64,000 bases of DNA from Sphingomonas sp. Its GTDB lineage: Bacteria; Pseudomonadota; Alphaproteobacteria; Sphingomonadales; Sphingomonadaceae. Positions 43,088 through 51,793 of this stretch are shown piece by piece. Position 1 is the stretch's first letter. Every line of letters begins with the position of its first letter. Both the position numbers and the translations under genes were made by a program. The stretch covers positions 1 to 64,000 of the forward strand of contig QFPK01000005.1 in assembly GCA_003248865.1 (NCBI GenBank). Reading direction: 5' to 3'. Below the pieces are notes generated by a model. It saw only the letters and a list, made by a program, of their open reading frames with translations, was not told the DNA's origin and did no database searches.

Positions 43088-45085
43088 TCAGGGGTTCTTC
43101 AGCCATTGCGAGGCGCGGGGCTGGGCGCCCTGCCGTGTCGGCTCCAGCATGGAATAGACCACGGCGTTTTCCGTGACGCGCTGGACGTAGTTTCGGGTCT
43201 CGGTGATGGGGATCATCTCCACCCAGTCGATCAGGTCGTTGGTGGTGCCGCCGCGCGGGTCTCCGTTCATCGTCAGCCATTTGCGGACATTGCCCGCGCC
43301 CGCGTTGTACGCCGCGATCGCCATGGCGGCGTTGGAGAAATTATCCCGCCTGAGCCGGATGTAATAGCTGCCCAGCGTGACGTTATAGGCCGGATCGTCG
43401 AACAGGCGCTGGGCGTTATAGCCCAGCCCCAGCTTGTTCGCGACATCCTGCGCGGTGGCGGGCATCAGCTGCATCAGCCCGCGCGCGCCGGCCGACGAGA
43501 GGGCAGTGCGGTCGAAACTCGATTCCTGCCGGGCGATGGCGTGGCTGATGATCCAGTCCTGCGCAGGAACGGGCGCGCTGGCCGGAAGGCGCGGGTAGGC
43601 GAGATCGAAGGTGGCGAGGTCACCGCGCGGGCGGGCGGCCTTCCATGTCCAGACGCCGAGGTCGGGGCGGTTGATGCGCTGGCCATATTCGGCGGCCGCG
43701 CGGGCCTCGGTGGGGGTGGCAAGGCTGTCCGCCAGCGAGCGGGTGAAGAGCGAGGCGCGCTCGGCCTCTCCGCCGTCGACCAGCAGTTGCAGGGCGCGGC
43801 CCAGCGAGGAGCCCTCCACCTTCTGCCGGTCTGCCGCGGTGGGCTGGATGCGGGGCACCATGGGGAGGGCCGGCGTGCGGCCCAGCTCCTCTGCCGCGAG
43901 CTGGCCGTAGTAATAATCGCTGTGACGCGCCGCGCGTTCGAAGGCGGCGGTGGCGCCCGCCTGGTTGCCGGCGGCCTTCTCGGCGCGGCCCAGCCAGTAA
44001 TCGCCGCGCGTCTGGCTGATGGGCGTGGTGACGGCGGTGTTGAAGCGGGCGAAATGCTCGCGGGCATGCTCCGGGCGGTTGAGCTTCCGGAGTTCGATCC
44101 AGCCCGCGAGCCAGTCGGTATCGGACAGGTCGACGCGGACTGAGAGCGGGAGAGTGGCCGGGTTCACGCCGGGCGCGATGGCCTTGTGGTTGGCGAGGAT
44201 GCGATAGGCGGTCTGGTGATCGCCCCGGCGCATGGCGGTGCGGCCCAGCGTGAGGCGGCGTTCGAGCCAGGTTTCCGGCGCGGTGGCGCCTGCGTCGGTG
44301 TCTCCGGCGGCGAGCAGGGCTTCGGCCTCGGCGAGGCGGCCCTTGCGCTCCAGGAAGATGGAGCGGTCGTGCGTGAGCCCGGCGTTACGGCGGTATTTCG
44401 CGGGGACGGAGGCCGCGCGGGCTTCGGCGTCCGCAGCGCCGGTGCGCAGCGCGATGCGGGCCTGCGCGAGGGCGCGGGCTTCATCGTCGAGGAAGGGGAG
44501 GACGCGGGCGGCGGCGCTGGTCTGCCCGGCCCAGATCAGTTGGTCGGCGCGGCCGGCATGATCCTCGCGGGTGAAGCTGCTGCCGAAGCGGGTGAGCAGG
44601 GCGGTTTCCAGTTCCTGCGGGATCGACGGGCGTGCCCAGGCGGCGCGGGCCTGCGTGACGGCTTCGGGACCGCTGAGGAGCAGGGCATAGCGCGCCTGCC
44701 CGGCCGAGGTGATAGGCGGCACGGCGCGGAAATAGGCGAGCGCCTCCGCATCCGACGACTTCGTCTGGTCTGCCGCCTGGGTTTCGGCGCGGCGGCGGAT
44801 GGTGGTGTGGGCGGGCCAGCCCTCGTGCGCGGCAAGCCACTGCGATTGCAGGGACAGCGGATAGCTGACGCCCGCCGGAACCGGGCGGCGTAGCCATTCC
44901 CAGGTGGCGATGCTGTTGGCGATCTGCGAGGGCGCGCCCTGCGGTGCCATGCTGGAGCCGGCGCGATAGCTGGCGAACTGCTGGGCGAGCCAGGCACGCG
45001 ACGCAGGGTCTGACTGGGCCGTGGCGGGGGCGGCGATTGCGGCGACCACAACGGCAGCGGCGGACAGGCGATATTGCAGGGTCAT
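43088..45085 (-). CDS. Soluble lytic murein transglycosylase (Slt family)
   Basis: This 665-residue periplasmic muramidase has a signal peptide (about 1-23, ATAQ), a long superhelical U-shaped domain with TPR-like repeats, and the C-terminal SLT catalytic domain. The catalytic Glu is in IARQESSFD near 519, followed by GARGLMQLMPATA and AAYNAGAGNVRKW. The open frame runs upstream past dapA, but the signal peptide fixes the start at 45085. It is divergent from dapA (99 bp between the start codons). It cleaves peptidoglycan to 1,6-anhydro products. Confidence 0.9.
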   Translation of the reverse strand: MTLQYRLSAAAVVVAAIAAPATAQSDPASRAWLAQQFASYRAGSSMAPQGAPSQIANSIATWEWLRRPVPAGVSYPLSLQSQWLAAHEGWPAHTTIRRRAETQAADQTKSSDAEALAYFRAVPPITSAGQARYALLLSGPEAVTQARAAWARPSIPQELETALLTRFGSSFTREDHAGRADQLIWAGQTSAAARVLPFLDDEARALAQARIALRTGAADAEARAASVPAKYRRNAGLTHDRSIFLERKGRLAEAEALLAAGDTDAGATAPETWLERRLTLGRTAMRRGDHQTAYRILANHKAIAPGVNPATLPLSVRVDLSDTDWLAGWIELRKLNRPEHAREHFARFNTAVTTPISQTRGDYWLGRAEKAAGNQAGATAAFERAARHSDYYYGQLAAEELGRTPALPMVPRIQPTAADRQKVEGSSLGRALQLLVDGGEAERASLFTRSLADSLATPTEARAAAEYGQRINRPDLGVWTWKAARPRGDLATFDLAYPRLPASAPVPAQDWIISHAIARQESSFDRTALSSAGARGLMQLMPATAQDVANKLGLGYNAQRLFDDPAYNVTLGSYYIRLRRDNFSNAAMAIAAYNAGAGNVRKWLTMNGDPRGGTTNDLIDWVEMIPITETRNYVQRVTENAVVYSMLEPTRQGAQPRASQWLKNP

Positions 45086-45184
45086 GGGGAAGTCTTTAGG
45101 CAGGCGCGGCGATTGCGCCAAGGCTGCCGGGTGATACTTGCCGGGCAAGCGAGGCAAAATGCCGCTTTCCTGAGGACCCTTACC

Positions 45185-46066
45185 ATGCCGCTGATCACTG
45201 GCTCCATCCCCGCGCTTGTCACCCCGTTTCGCGATGGGCGGGTGGACGAGAAAGCGTTCGAGGCCTTTGTGGACTGGCAGGTTTCCGAAGGGTCGGGCGG
45301 GCTGGTGCCCTGCGGCACGACGGGCGAATCGGCGACCCTGTCCATCGAAGAGCATGACCATGTGGTGGGATTGACGGTGAAGGCGGCGAAGGGCCGCGTG
45401 CCGGTGATCGCGGGCTGCGGATCGAACGACACCGCGGTCGCGTTGCACCATATGGAATCGGCGGCGAAGGCTGGGGCCGATGTGGCGCTGGTGGTCTGCC
45501 CCTATTACAACAAGCCGGGGCAGCGCGGGCTGATCGCGCACTTTCGGCATCTGGCCGATAACGGCCCGCTGCCGATCCTGATCTACAACATCCCCGGCCG
45601 ATCCGGCATCGACATGACGACCGAGACCATGGCGGAACTGGCCGATCATCCCAATATCATCGGGGTGAAGGAATCGACCGGCGATATCGAGCGGATCAGC
45701 CAGATCCGGCAGGAATGCGGGCGGGATTTCCTGATCCTGTCGGGCAATGATTATATGAGCCTGGGCATCATCGCCCATGGCGGCCATGGCGCCATTTCGG
45801 TGACGGCCAATGTGGCGCCCGCGCTGAACGCGCAGCAGGTGCAGGCCGCGCTGGACGGCGATTTCGCCACTGCGCTGGCGCTGCAGGACCAGCTGTATCC
45901 GCTGCACCGGGCGCTGTTCACCGATGCCTCGCCGGGGCCGACGAAATATGCGCTGTCCGTACTGGGGCGGATGGAAGCGATCACGCGTCTGCCGGTGGTG
46001 GAGCCGTCGGCGGTTTCGAAGGCGGCCGTGGATGCTGCGCTGGCGCACGCGGGAATCGCGCCCTGA
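45185..46066 (+). CDS. dapA: 4-hydroxy-tetrahydrodipicolinate synthase
   Basis: DapA condenses pyruvate and aspartate semialdehyde, the first step of the lysine/diaminopimelate branch. The 293-residue TIM barrel has Thr45-Thr46 in CGTTGES, Tyr134 in LIYNIPGRSG, and the Schiff-base Lys162 in GVKESTGD. Its stop codon overlaps the smpB start (TGATG). DAP made here feeds peptidoglycan, consistent with the neighbouring transglycosylase gene, though no direct link is shown. Confidence 0.94.
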   Translation: MPLITGSIPALVTPFRDGRVDEKAFEAFVDWQVSEGSGGLVPCGTTGESATLSIEEHDHVVGLTVKAAKGRVPVIAGCGSNDTAVALHHMESAAKAGADVALVVCPYYNKPGQRGLIAHFRHLADNGPLPILIYNIPGRSGIDMTTETMAELADHPNIIGVKESTGDIERISQIRQECGRDFLILSGNDYMSLGIIAHGGHGAISVTANVAPALNAQQVQAALDGDFATALALQDQLYPLHRALFTDASPGPTKYALSVLGRMEAITRLPVVEPSAVSKAAVDAALAHAGIAP

Positions 46067-46545
46067 TGGCACGGCCTCGACCCAGCGGAGACAAGGTGAA
46101 GACCGTCGCCGAGAACCGGCGTGCGCGGTACGAATATGCCTTCGAGGATGTCTATGACGCCGGCATCGTGCTGGTGGGTACCGAGGTGAAGGCGCTTCGC
46201 TTCGGCGAGGGCTCCATCGCGGAAAGCTATGCCGAGGTGAAGGACGGTGAGGTGTGGCTGGTGAACGCCAACATCCCCGAATTCAGCCATGGCAACCGGC
46301 ACAATCATGAACCGAAACGCCCGCGCAAGCTGCTGCTGACCGAGCGCGAGATCACCAAGCTGCACGGCGCGGTGGCGCGGCAGGGCATGACGCTGGTGCC
46401 GCTCTCCGTCTATTTCAACAATCGCGGGCGGGCGAAGGTGGAACTGGCGCTGGCCAAGGGCCGCAAGCTGCACGACAAGCGCGCCCACGAGAAGGAAAAG
46501 GACTGGAAGCGCGAGCAGGGCAGGCTGCTGCGCGAGCGGGGCTGA
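46066..46545 (+). CDS. smpB: SsrA-binding protein SmpB
   Basis: SmpB carries tmRNA to stalled ribosomes. The 159-residue protein has the OB-fold core starting VAENRRARYEYAFEDVYDAG, the GTEVKALRFGEGSIAESYAE strand, and the C-terminal basic tail KDWKREQGRLLRERG needed for trans-translation. It is translationally coupled to dapA. The ssrA RNA gene itself was not found in the window. Confidence 0.94.
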   Translation: MARPRPSGDKVKTVAENRRARYEYAFEDVYDAGIVLVGTEVKALRFGEGSIAESYAEVKDGEVWLVNANIPEFSHGNRHNHEPKRPRKLLLTEREITKLHGAVARQGMTLVPLSVYFNNRGRAKVELALAKGRKLHDKRAHEKEKDWKREQGRLLRERG

Positions 46546-46728
46546 GTTCACCGCGCAGTCCGGTGCCACGAGCCCGACTTTCGTCAGAATCCTGCAATTT
46601 TCGGCTGGTTTTACGGTCGTTCGGTTGCGGTTCAGGCAGTCGGGACACATCTTTGCCGTAATGGCCGTTGAAGGGGCCTGCGGCCGCGAGACTCCAATCG
46701 CGGCGAATCCGATAGGGGAGTCGATCCG

Positions 46729-47286
46729 GTGCCGGGGTGGTTGAAGTTGCCGAAGCGTGAGGAGCTGGAAGCGAATCGCTACCTGCGCCCCTTCGCCCGG
46801 CATCTCGCCTCTCCGTTGGTGTGGCGCTTCAACCGGCGCGGCGTGGCGCGCGGCACCGCTCTGGGGCTGTTCGCCGGATTCGCCGTGCCCGTGGCGCAGA
46901 CGCCGTTCGCCGCGCTGTTCGCAGTGGCCGCCCGCGCCAACCTGCCCGTGGCCGCCGTCGCCACCTTCATCACCAACCCCTTCACCGTACCCTTCATCTA
47001 TGTGCTGGCCTTCCTGGTGGGGAAACAGGCCATCGGCATGCAGACGGAAACCCTGTTCCGGCTGACGCCGGGCGCCGGCAAGGTGGAACAGGCCATCGGC
47101 TGGATCGTGAACCTGGCCGGGCCGACCTATCTGGGCCTGCTGATCTTCGCCGTGGTGGGCGCCGCCGCCGGCTGGATGAGCGTGCACCTGGGCTGGCGGC
47201 TGTGGGTGGGCCAGCGCTGGAACCGGCGCCGCCGCCACCGCGCCGCGCGCGACGGCGGGCGGGTGCTGGGCGAGGCGGCTGAGTAG
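46729..47286 (+). CDS. DUF2062 membrane protein
   Basis: The 185-residue protein belongs to DUF2062, with two to three hydrophobic segments (about 45-70, 72-98 and 125-150) and a basic C-terminal tail. Typical family text such as GTALGLFAGFAVPVAQTPFA and TNPFTVPFIYVLAF is clear. The GTG at 46729 has GGGGAG 8 bp upstream and is taken as the start. Function is unestablished. Repeat copy 2 begins 25 bp after its stop. Confidence 0.82.
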   Translation: MPGWLKLPKREELEANRYLRPFARHLASPLVWRFNRRGVARGTALGLFAGFAVPVAQTPFAALFAVAARANLPVAAVATFITNPFTVPFIYVLAFLVGKQAIGMQTETLFRLTPGAGKVEQAIGWIVNLAGPTYLGLLIFAVVGAAAGWMSVHLGWRLWVGQRWNRRRRHRAARDGGRVLGEAAE

Positions 47287-47310
47287 GACGCTCGCGGTTT
47301 TGCGCGCCGC

Positions 47311-47552
47311 GCGGGCAGGGCTTTGCCCTGCACCCAGCAGGGAAATGATTTCCCTGCACCCTCAGCATTGGCGTTGCGCGCTACTCGGAAGCCGCGTGAG
47401 CAACTTGGTTTGATTGCCTGCGGCGCTGGAGCTTGTTGGCGCCGCAGGCAGTAAACCTTGCCGTCAGCACGACTTCGACGATTGACCTGCTCATGTGGGT
47501 GCAGGGGCCACGGGCTCCTGCCGGGGGAGTTTGAGGGGGCAGGGCCCTCTCA
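47311..47552 (+). repeat. Multi-hairpin dispersed repeat, copy 2
   Basis: Same order of hairpins as copy 1, but the left arm is doubled: one hairpin GCAGGGCTTTGCCCTGC, then the usual GCAGGGAAA/TTTCCCTGC. The central stem TGCCTGCGGCGC/GCGCCGCAGGCA is perfect, with a changed loop. Hairpin B matches copy 1. Hairpin C has a G-U pair (TGAGGGGGC/GCCCTCTCA). It lies between the DUF2062 gene and the hybrid kinase gene, both on the plus strand. Confidence 0.88.
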
Positions 47553-47616
47553 TCCCCTTCACTTAACCCGCCGCCGCTTTCGCCGTGGACTGGAGCGTTC
47601 CAGTTGAGAGGCGGTG

Positions 47617-48759
47617 ATGTCGGGCGGTTCGGATCAGGAAGGTGGGGTGGTTCGCACGCGATCGGTGGGATTGCTGGCGGCCGGGCTCGCGCATGATCTG
47701 AACAACATGCTGGGCGGCATCGTGGCCACCGCCGAGCTGTTGCAGGCGCGATCCGATGAGGGTGACATGCGCGACCTCTCCGTGATCGTGGATCAGGCGG
47801 TGCGGGCGAGCGAACTGGTGCGGCAGATCCTGGCCTTTTCCCGGCAGGACATGCTGAACCCGGTGGTGGCCGATCTGGACGATCTGATGGAGCGGATGCT
47901 GCCGGTGGTGTCTGCGCTGACCGGGCCGCGTGTGGAGCTGGTGGTGCGGCGCGGGCCACCAGTGCCGGTGCGGGTGGATGCGACGGCGCTGGAACGGGTG
48001 CTGGTGAACCTGGTGCTGAACGCGCGGGATGCGATCATGGACATGCGCGGGGGCAGGGGCACTTATCCGCGAAAGGTCGGGCGGATCGAGCTGGCGACGG
48101 CGCGGATCGGGCCGGGCGAGCGGCCGGAGGCGGCGCGGGGCTTCATGCCGGCGGTGCCCTATGCGGTGCTGAGCGTGAGCGACGACGGGCCCGGGGTGAG
48201 CACGGAGCATGCGGCGCGCATTTTCGAGCCCTATTTCACCACCCGGCCGAAGGGGCACGGGTTGGGGCTTTCCAGCGCCTTCGGGCTGGTGAAGCAGTCG
48301 GGCGGCTTCCTGCTGCTGGAGCCTTCGCTGCGGGGTGCGCGCTTTGCGGTGTATCTGCCCGAACTGCTGGAGGCGGTGCTGCCCGAAGCGGTGCCGGCAC
48401 GGCCCGCCGGGCGCGTGCTGCTGCTGGTGGAGGACGAGCTGGTGCTGCGCATGTCTGTGGCGCGCGGACTGGAGCGGCAGGGGTGGCGCGTTCGTCAGGC
48501 GCCTGACGGGGAGGCGGCGATGCGGCGGCTGGCGGCGGAGCGGCCGGCGGTGATGGTGTCGGACATCCGGATGCCGGGGCTGGACGGCATCGGGCTGACG
48601 GAGGCTGCGCGGGCGATGTGGCCGGGCCTGCCGGTGCTGCTGACCTCCGGCTATGCGGACGAGGAGGCGCGGGCCGCCGTGCCCCGGCTGGGGGTGGGGT
48701 TTCTGGCGAAGCCTTTCACGGTGCGGACGCTGAATGAGCGGCTGCGCGAAATTGTTTGA
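47617..48759 (+). CDS. Soluble hybrid histidine kinase with receiver domain
   Basis: The 380-residue protein has no transmembrane or sensory domain. His26 lies in AAGLAHDLNNMLGG, the CckA-like H-box, followed by an ATPase with NLVLNARDAI, DDGPGV, FEPYFTTRPKGHGLGLSSAFG and a C-terminal receiver (from about 258) with VLLLVEDE, phosphoacceptor near Asp315 in VSDIRMPG and Lys in AKPF. A soluble phosphorelay or phosphatase role is inferred. Start 47617 is preferred over a GTG 3 bp earlier. It lies between repeat copy 2 and recA. Confidence 0.83.
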   Translation: MSGGSDQEGGVVRTRSVGLLAAGLAHDLNNMLGGIVATAELLQARSDEGDMRDLSVIVDQAVRASELVRQILAFSRQDMLNPVVADLDDLMERMLPVVSALTGPRVELVVRRGPPVPVRVDATALERVLVNLVLNARDAIMDMRGGRGTYPRKVGRIELATARIGPGERPEAARGFMPAVPYAVLSVSDDGPGVSTEHAARIFEPYFTTRPKGHGLGLSSAFGLVKQSGGFLLLEPSLRGARFAVYLPELLEAVLPEAVPARPAGRVLLLVEDELVLRMSVARGLERQGWRVRQAPDGEAAMRRLAAERPAVMVSDIRMPGLDGIGLTEAARAMWPGLPVLLTSGYADEEARAAVPRLGVGFLAKPFTVRTLNERLREIV

Positions 48760-48790
48760 ATTGGCGTTGATTCAGGTGCTTGTCGGGCTA

Positions 48791-48805
48791 GAACAAAACG
48801 GGTAC
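48791..48805 (+). promoter_or_regulatory. Candidate alphaproteobacterial SOS (LexA) box
   Basis: GAAC-N7-GTAC (48791-48805) matches the alphaproteobacterial LexA site GAAC-N7-GAAC (the reverse complement of GTTC-N7-GTTC) with one mismatch in the second half. It lies 82 bp before the recA start. Strand is nominal; the site is nearly symmetric in function. Confidence 0.6.
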
Positions 48806-48887
48806 GAAGCTTGCGCGGCGTCACCGGCGCGGCTAGCAGATGACGGGGTCTTTGCCCGGTCGGGCGTTTGGGAACAAGGGATTCGGG

Positions 48888-49913
48888 ATGGACAGGGAAA
48901 AGGCTCTCGAGGCGGCGCTGGCGCAGATCGATCGTGCTTTCGGCAAGGGATCGGCGATGAAGCTGGGCCAGCGCGAGACGCTGGAGATCGAATCCATTTC
49001 GACCGGATCGCTGGGGCTGGACATCGCGCTGGGCATCGGCGGGTTGCCGCGCGGGCGGGTGATCGAGATCTACGGCCCGGAATCGAGCGGCAAGACGACG
49101 CTGGCGCTGCATGTGATCGCGGAGGCGCAGAAGGCGGGCGGCGTGGCGGCCTTCGTGGACGCCGAGCATGCGCTGGACCCGATCTATGCCAAGAAGCTGG
49201 GCGTCGACACCGACAATCTGATCGTTTCCCAGCCGGACACCGGCGAGCAGGCGCTGGAGATCACCGACACGCTGGTCCGATCCAATGCGATCGACGTGCT
49301 GGTGGTGGATTCTGTGGCGGCGCTGGTGCCGCGCGCGGAAATCGAAGGCGAGATGGGCGACAGCCATGTGGGCCTGCAGGCCCGGCTGATGAGCCAGGCG
49401 CTGAGGAAGCTGACCGGCTCCATCTCCCGCAGCCGCTGCATCGTGATCTTCATCAACCAGGTGCGGATGAAGATCGGCGTGATGTACGGCAACCCGGAGA
49501 CGACGACGGGCGGCAATGCGCTGAAATTCTATGCCTCGGTGCGGCTGGATATCCGGCGGACGGGGCAGATCAAGGACCGCGAGGACATCATCGGCAACAC
49601 CACGCGGGTGAAGGTGGTGAAGAACAAGGTGGCGCCGCCGTTCCGGCAGGTCGAGTTCGACATCATGTACGGCAGCGGCATTTCCAAGGTGGGCGAGATT
49701 CTGGACCTGGGGGTGAAGGCGGGGCTGGTCGACAAGTCTGGTGCCTGGTTCAGCTATGACAGCACGCGGATCGGGCAGGGCCGGGAGAATGCGAAGAAGT
49801 TCCTGACCGAGAACCCCGACATGGCGGCACGGATCGACTCGGCGATTCGGGCGAATTCGGCCGGGGTCTCCGATGCGCTGATGGCGGGCCCGGACCCCGA
49901 GGATGATGTGTAA
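48888..49913 (+). CDS. recA: Recombinase RecA
   Basis: RecA catalyses strand exchange and activates the SOS response through LexA self-cleavage. The 341-residue sequence has Walker A GPESSGKT (63-70), Walker B near LLVVDSVAALVPRAE (written here as VVDSVAALVPRAE) and the L1/L2 loops around EMGDSHVGLQARL and GNPETTTGGNALKF. The start at 48888 has AAGGGA 7 bp upstream; an ATG at 48840 would add 16 unconserved residues. Confidence 0.95.
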   Translation: MDREKALEAALAQIDRAFGKGSAMKLGQRETLEIESISTGSLGLDIALGIGGLPRGRVIEIYGPESSGKTTLALHVIAEAQKAGGVAAFVDAEHALDPIYAKKLGVDTDNLIVSQPDTGEQALEITDTLVRSNAIDVLVVDSVAALVPRAEIEGEMGDSHVGLQARLMSQALRKLTGSISRSRCIVIFINQVRMKIGVMYGNPETTTGGNALKFYASVRLDIRRTGQIKDREDIIGNTTRVKVVKNKVAPPFRQVEFDIMYGSGISKVGEILDLGVKAGLVDKSGAWFSYDSTRIGQGRENAKKFLTENPDMAARIDSAIRANSAGVSDALMAGPDPEDDV

Positions 49914-50375
49914 TCGGGAAATTTTCGGTCCTGAATTGGCCTGAACCGGCCTGAATTGGCACCATGAGGGGCCTTCAGGGTAGAATTGATGTCATATTTC
50001 TGCTATGGCCTTGGGCCTCGGAAAGCTTGAAAGCCGGAGTCGGGCGCTGATGCGCATTGTCCGCGGGACGACCTGAGGTCGATTTGACACAGGTCGCCAT
50101 TGATGCGGAGGAGACCCACTGCTTCAGCGTTCCGGGTGTCGCCAACTGGCGAACGGGCCCACCGGTCTTGCAGGGTTCGTCGCCACGATCATGATGATGT
50201 CGCGCGAGGCCGGCTCTATTCCATGCCTGACCTGCCATCTGGCAAGACTGTCTGCGGAACTTTCCTTTCGCGACTTGCCCGGCAGGTTTCCGTCGCATCG
50301 GTCGCATTCGTCGGCCCGATGCCGGTGGCTGGAATGACGACCGTGCTGTTCGCCGAGGAAAGGACATAAGACGAT
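49914..50375. other. 462-bp recA-carD intergenic region with a tandem 10-bp repeat
   Basis: Just after recA are three head-to-tail 10-bp units: CTGAATTGGC, CTGAACCGGC, CTGAATTGGC (49931-49960), one helical turn apart. No terminator with a T-run was found. A plus-strand 89-residue frame at 50100-50369 has no support. The carD ribosome site is a run GAGGAAAGGA near 50356. Confidence 0.55.
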
Positions 50376-50876
50376 ATGGCAGCCAAGGCACTCAGCTTCC
50401 AGGTGGGTGACAATGTCGTGTATCCCAAGCACGGCGTTGGTCGGGTGATTGAAATTCAGGCCAGCGAGATCGCGGGCGCGAGGCTGGAGCTTTATGTGCT
50501 CCGCTTCGACAAGGAGCGGATGACGCTGAAGGTTCCCACCAACAAGGCCGAAGGCGTGGGGATGCGGAAACTTTCGAGCGAAGCCACGCTGAAGGACGCG
50601 CTGCTGACGCTGAAGGGCAAGCCGAAGATCAAGCGTATCATGTGGTCGCGCCGCGCCCAGGAATATGAAGCCAAGATCAACTCGGGCGATCTGGTCTCCA
50701 TCGCGGAAGTGGTGCGCGACCTTCACCGGGCCGAGGATCAGCCGGAGCAGAGCTATTCCGAGCGGCAGATCTTCGAAGCGGCGATCAGCCGTCTGGCGCG
50801 CGAAGTGGCGGCGATGAAGAACATCGACGAGCCCGCCGCCCAGCGCGAGATCGAGGATGTGCTGAAAGCCGCCTGA
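50376..50876 (+). CDS. CarD/CdnL-family RNA polymerase-binding regulator
   Basis: The 166-residue protein has an N-terminal RNA polymerase-interacting Tudor-like domain (FQVGDNVVYPKHGVGRVIEI near 7-26) and a helical C-terminal DNA-binding domain. CarD/CdnL stabilises the open promoter complex, notably at rRNA and growth-related promoters. It is monocistronic with a strong terminator right after. Confidence 0.9.
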   Translation: MAAKALSFQVGDNVVYPKHGVGRVIEIQASEIAGARLELYVLRFDKERMTLKVPTNKAEGVGMRKLSSEATLKDALLTLKGKPKIKRIMWSRRAQEYEAKINSGDLVSIAEVVRDLHRAEDQPEQSYSERQIFEAAISRLAREVAAMKNIDEPAAQREIEDVLKAA

Positions 50877-50904
50877 GCGGCTTTGGCATCCCTTGTTGAA
50901 ATGA

Positions 50905-50947
50905 AAACCGCCGGCTGGTGCCCTGCACCAGCCGGCGGTTTCATTTT
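50905..50947 (+). terminator. Strong Rho-independent terminator after carD
   Basis: A 16-bp perfect stem (50905-50920 with 50926-50941, AAACCGCC...GGCGGTTT) has a 5-nt loop CCCTG and is followed by CATTTTT. The T-run and stem length make it one of the clearest terminators in the window. Confidence 0.9.
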
Positions 50948-51050
50948 TGGCCGGTCTCACCCGGCCGGTACCGCTGCCTGCTTGCGCGGGCTGCCGGGCT
51001 GGCCTAAGAGCCGGGGCGAGAGAGGGACCACGCACCAGGGGAGTTTTCCT

Positions 51051-51737
51051 TTGCGCACCTCGATTGCCCATATCCTTGCCGCTGCCTCCATTCTTGCTGC
51101 CGCCCCCGCGCTGGCGGCCGAACGCAGCTTTCCCGTTTCCGACTTCAGCGAGATCGTGCTGAGCGGGTCGCCCGAAGTGACGGTGACGACCGGCGGCCGC
51201 GCGTCCGTGGTGGCGACCGGCACCGACAGCGATCTGGACCGGCTGGACATCAAGGTGGACGGCAAGCGTCTGCTGATCGGCACCAAGCCGGGCAGCTGGA
51301 ACTGGAGCAGCCGCGAAGGCGTGAAGCTCAGGGTTTCGGTGCCGACGCTGGCGGCTGCCACCATCAGCGGTTCCGGCGACATCAGTGTGAACCGCGTGGA
51401 CGGGCCGTTCGCGGGCCGCATCAGCGGCTCGGGCGAGATGCACCTGCTGTCGGTCGATTCGCCCACCCTGTCTCTGGCGATTTCCGGATCGGGCGACATC
51501 GAAGTCGCCGGGCGCTGCGGCACCGGCAGCCTTTCGGTGACCGGATCGGGCGACATCGACGCCAGCCGCCTGACCTGCGGCACGCTGACCGCGACCACCA
51601 CCGGCTCCGGCGACATCGACGCGCGGGCGACGGAGACCGCCGCGCTGCGCGTGACTGGATCGGGCGACATCACCGTCACGGGCGGCGCTCGCTGCACGAC
51701 GAAGACGACCGGCTCCGGCACGACACGCTGTAGCTGA
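51051..51737 (+). CDS. Head GIN-domain (DUF2807) exported protein with GSGD repeats
   Basis: The 228-residue protein has a signal peptide (APALAA) and a right-handed beta-solenoid of the DUF2807 auto-transporter adhesin head GIN type. The motif S/T-GSGD/E recurs about seven times, each on a turn of the helix (ISGSGDIS, ISGSGEM, ISGSGDIE, VTGSGDID, TTGSGDID, VTGSGDIT, TTGSGTT). The start is a TTG at 51051 with GGGAG 7 bp upstream. It lies free between carD and the mgtE operon. Function unknown. Confidence 0.8.
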   Translation: MRTSIAHILAAASILAAAPALAAERSFPVSDFSEIVLSGSPEVTVTTGGRASVVATGTDSDLDRLDIKVDGKRLLIGTKPGSWNWSSREGVKLRVSVPTLAAATISGSGDISVNRVDGPFAGRISGSGEMHLLSVDSPTLSLAISGSGDIEVAGRCGTGSLSVTGSGDIDASRLTCGTLTATTTGSGDIDARATETAALRVTGSGDITVTGGARCTTKTTGSGTTRCS

Positions 51738-51793
51738 GGTTCGGATTTCCGTGCCGCCCGGCGGGCGGCACGGGCCCTGCCTGAGGACTTTGC

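Noticed and set aside
50100..50369. 89-residue frame before carD
   Set aside because: No ribosome site or domain supports it, and composition is typical of a non-coding stretch; carD has its own strong ribosome site at 50356.
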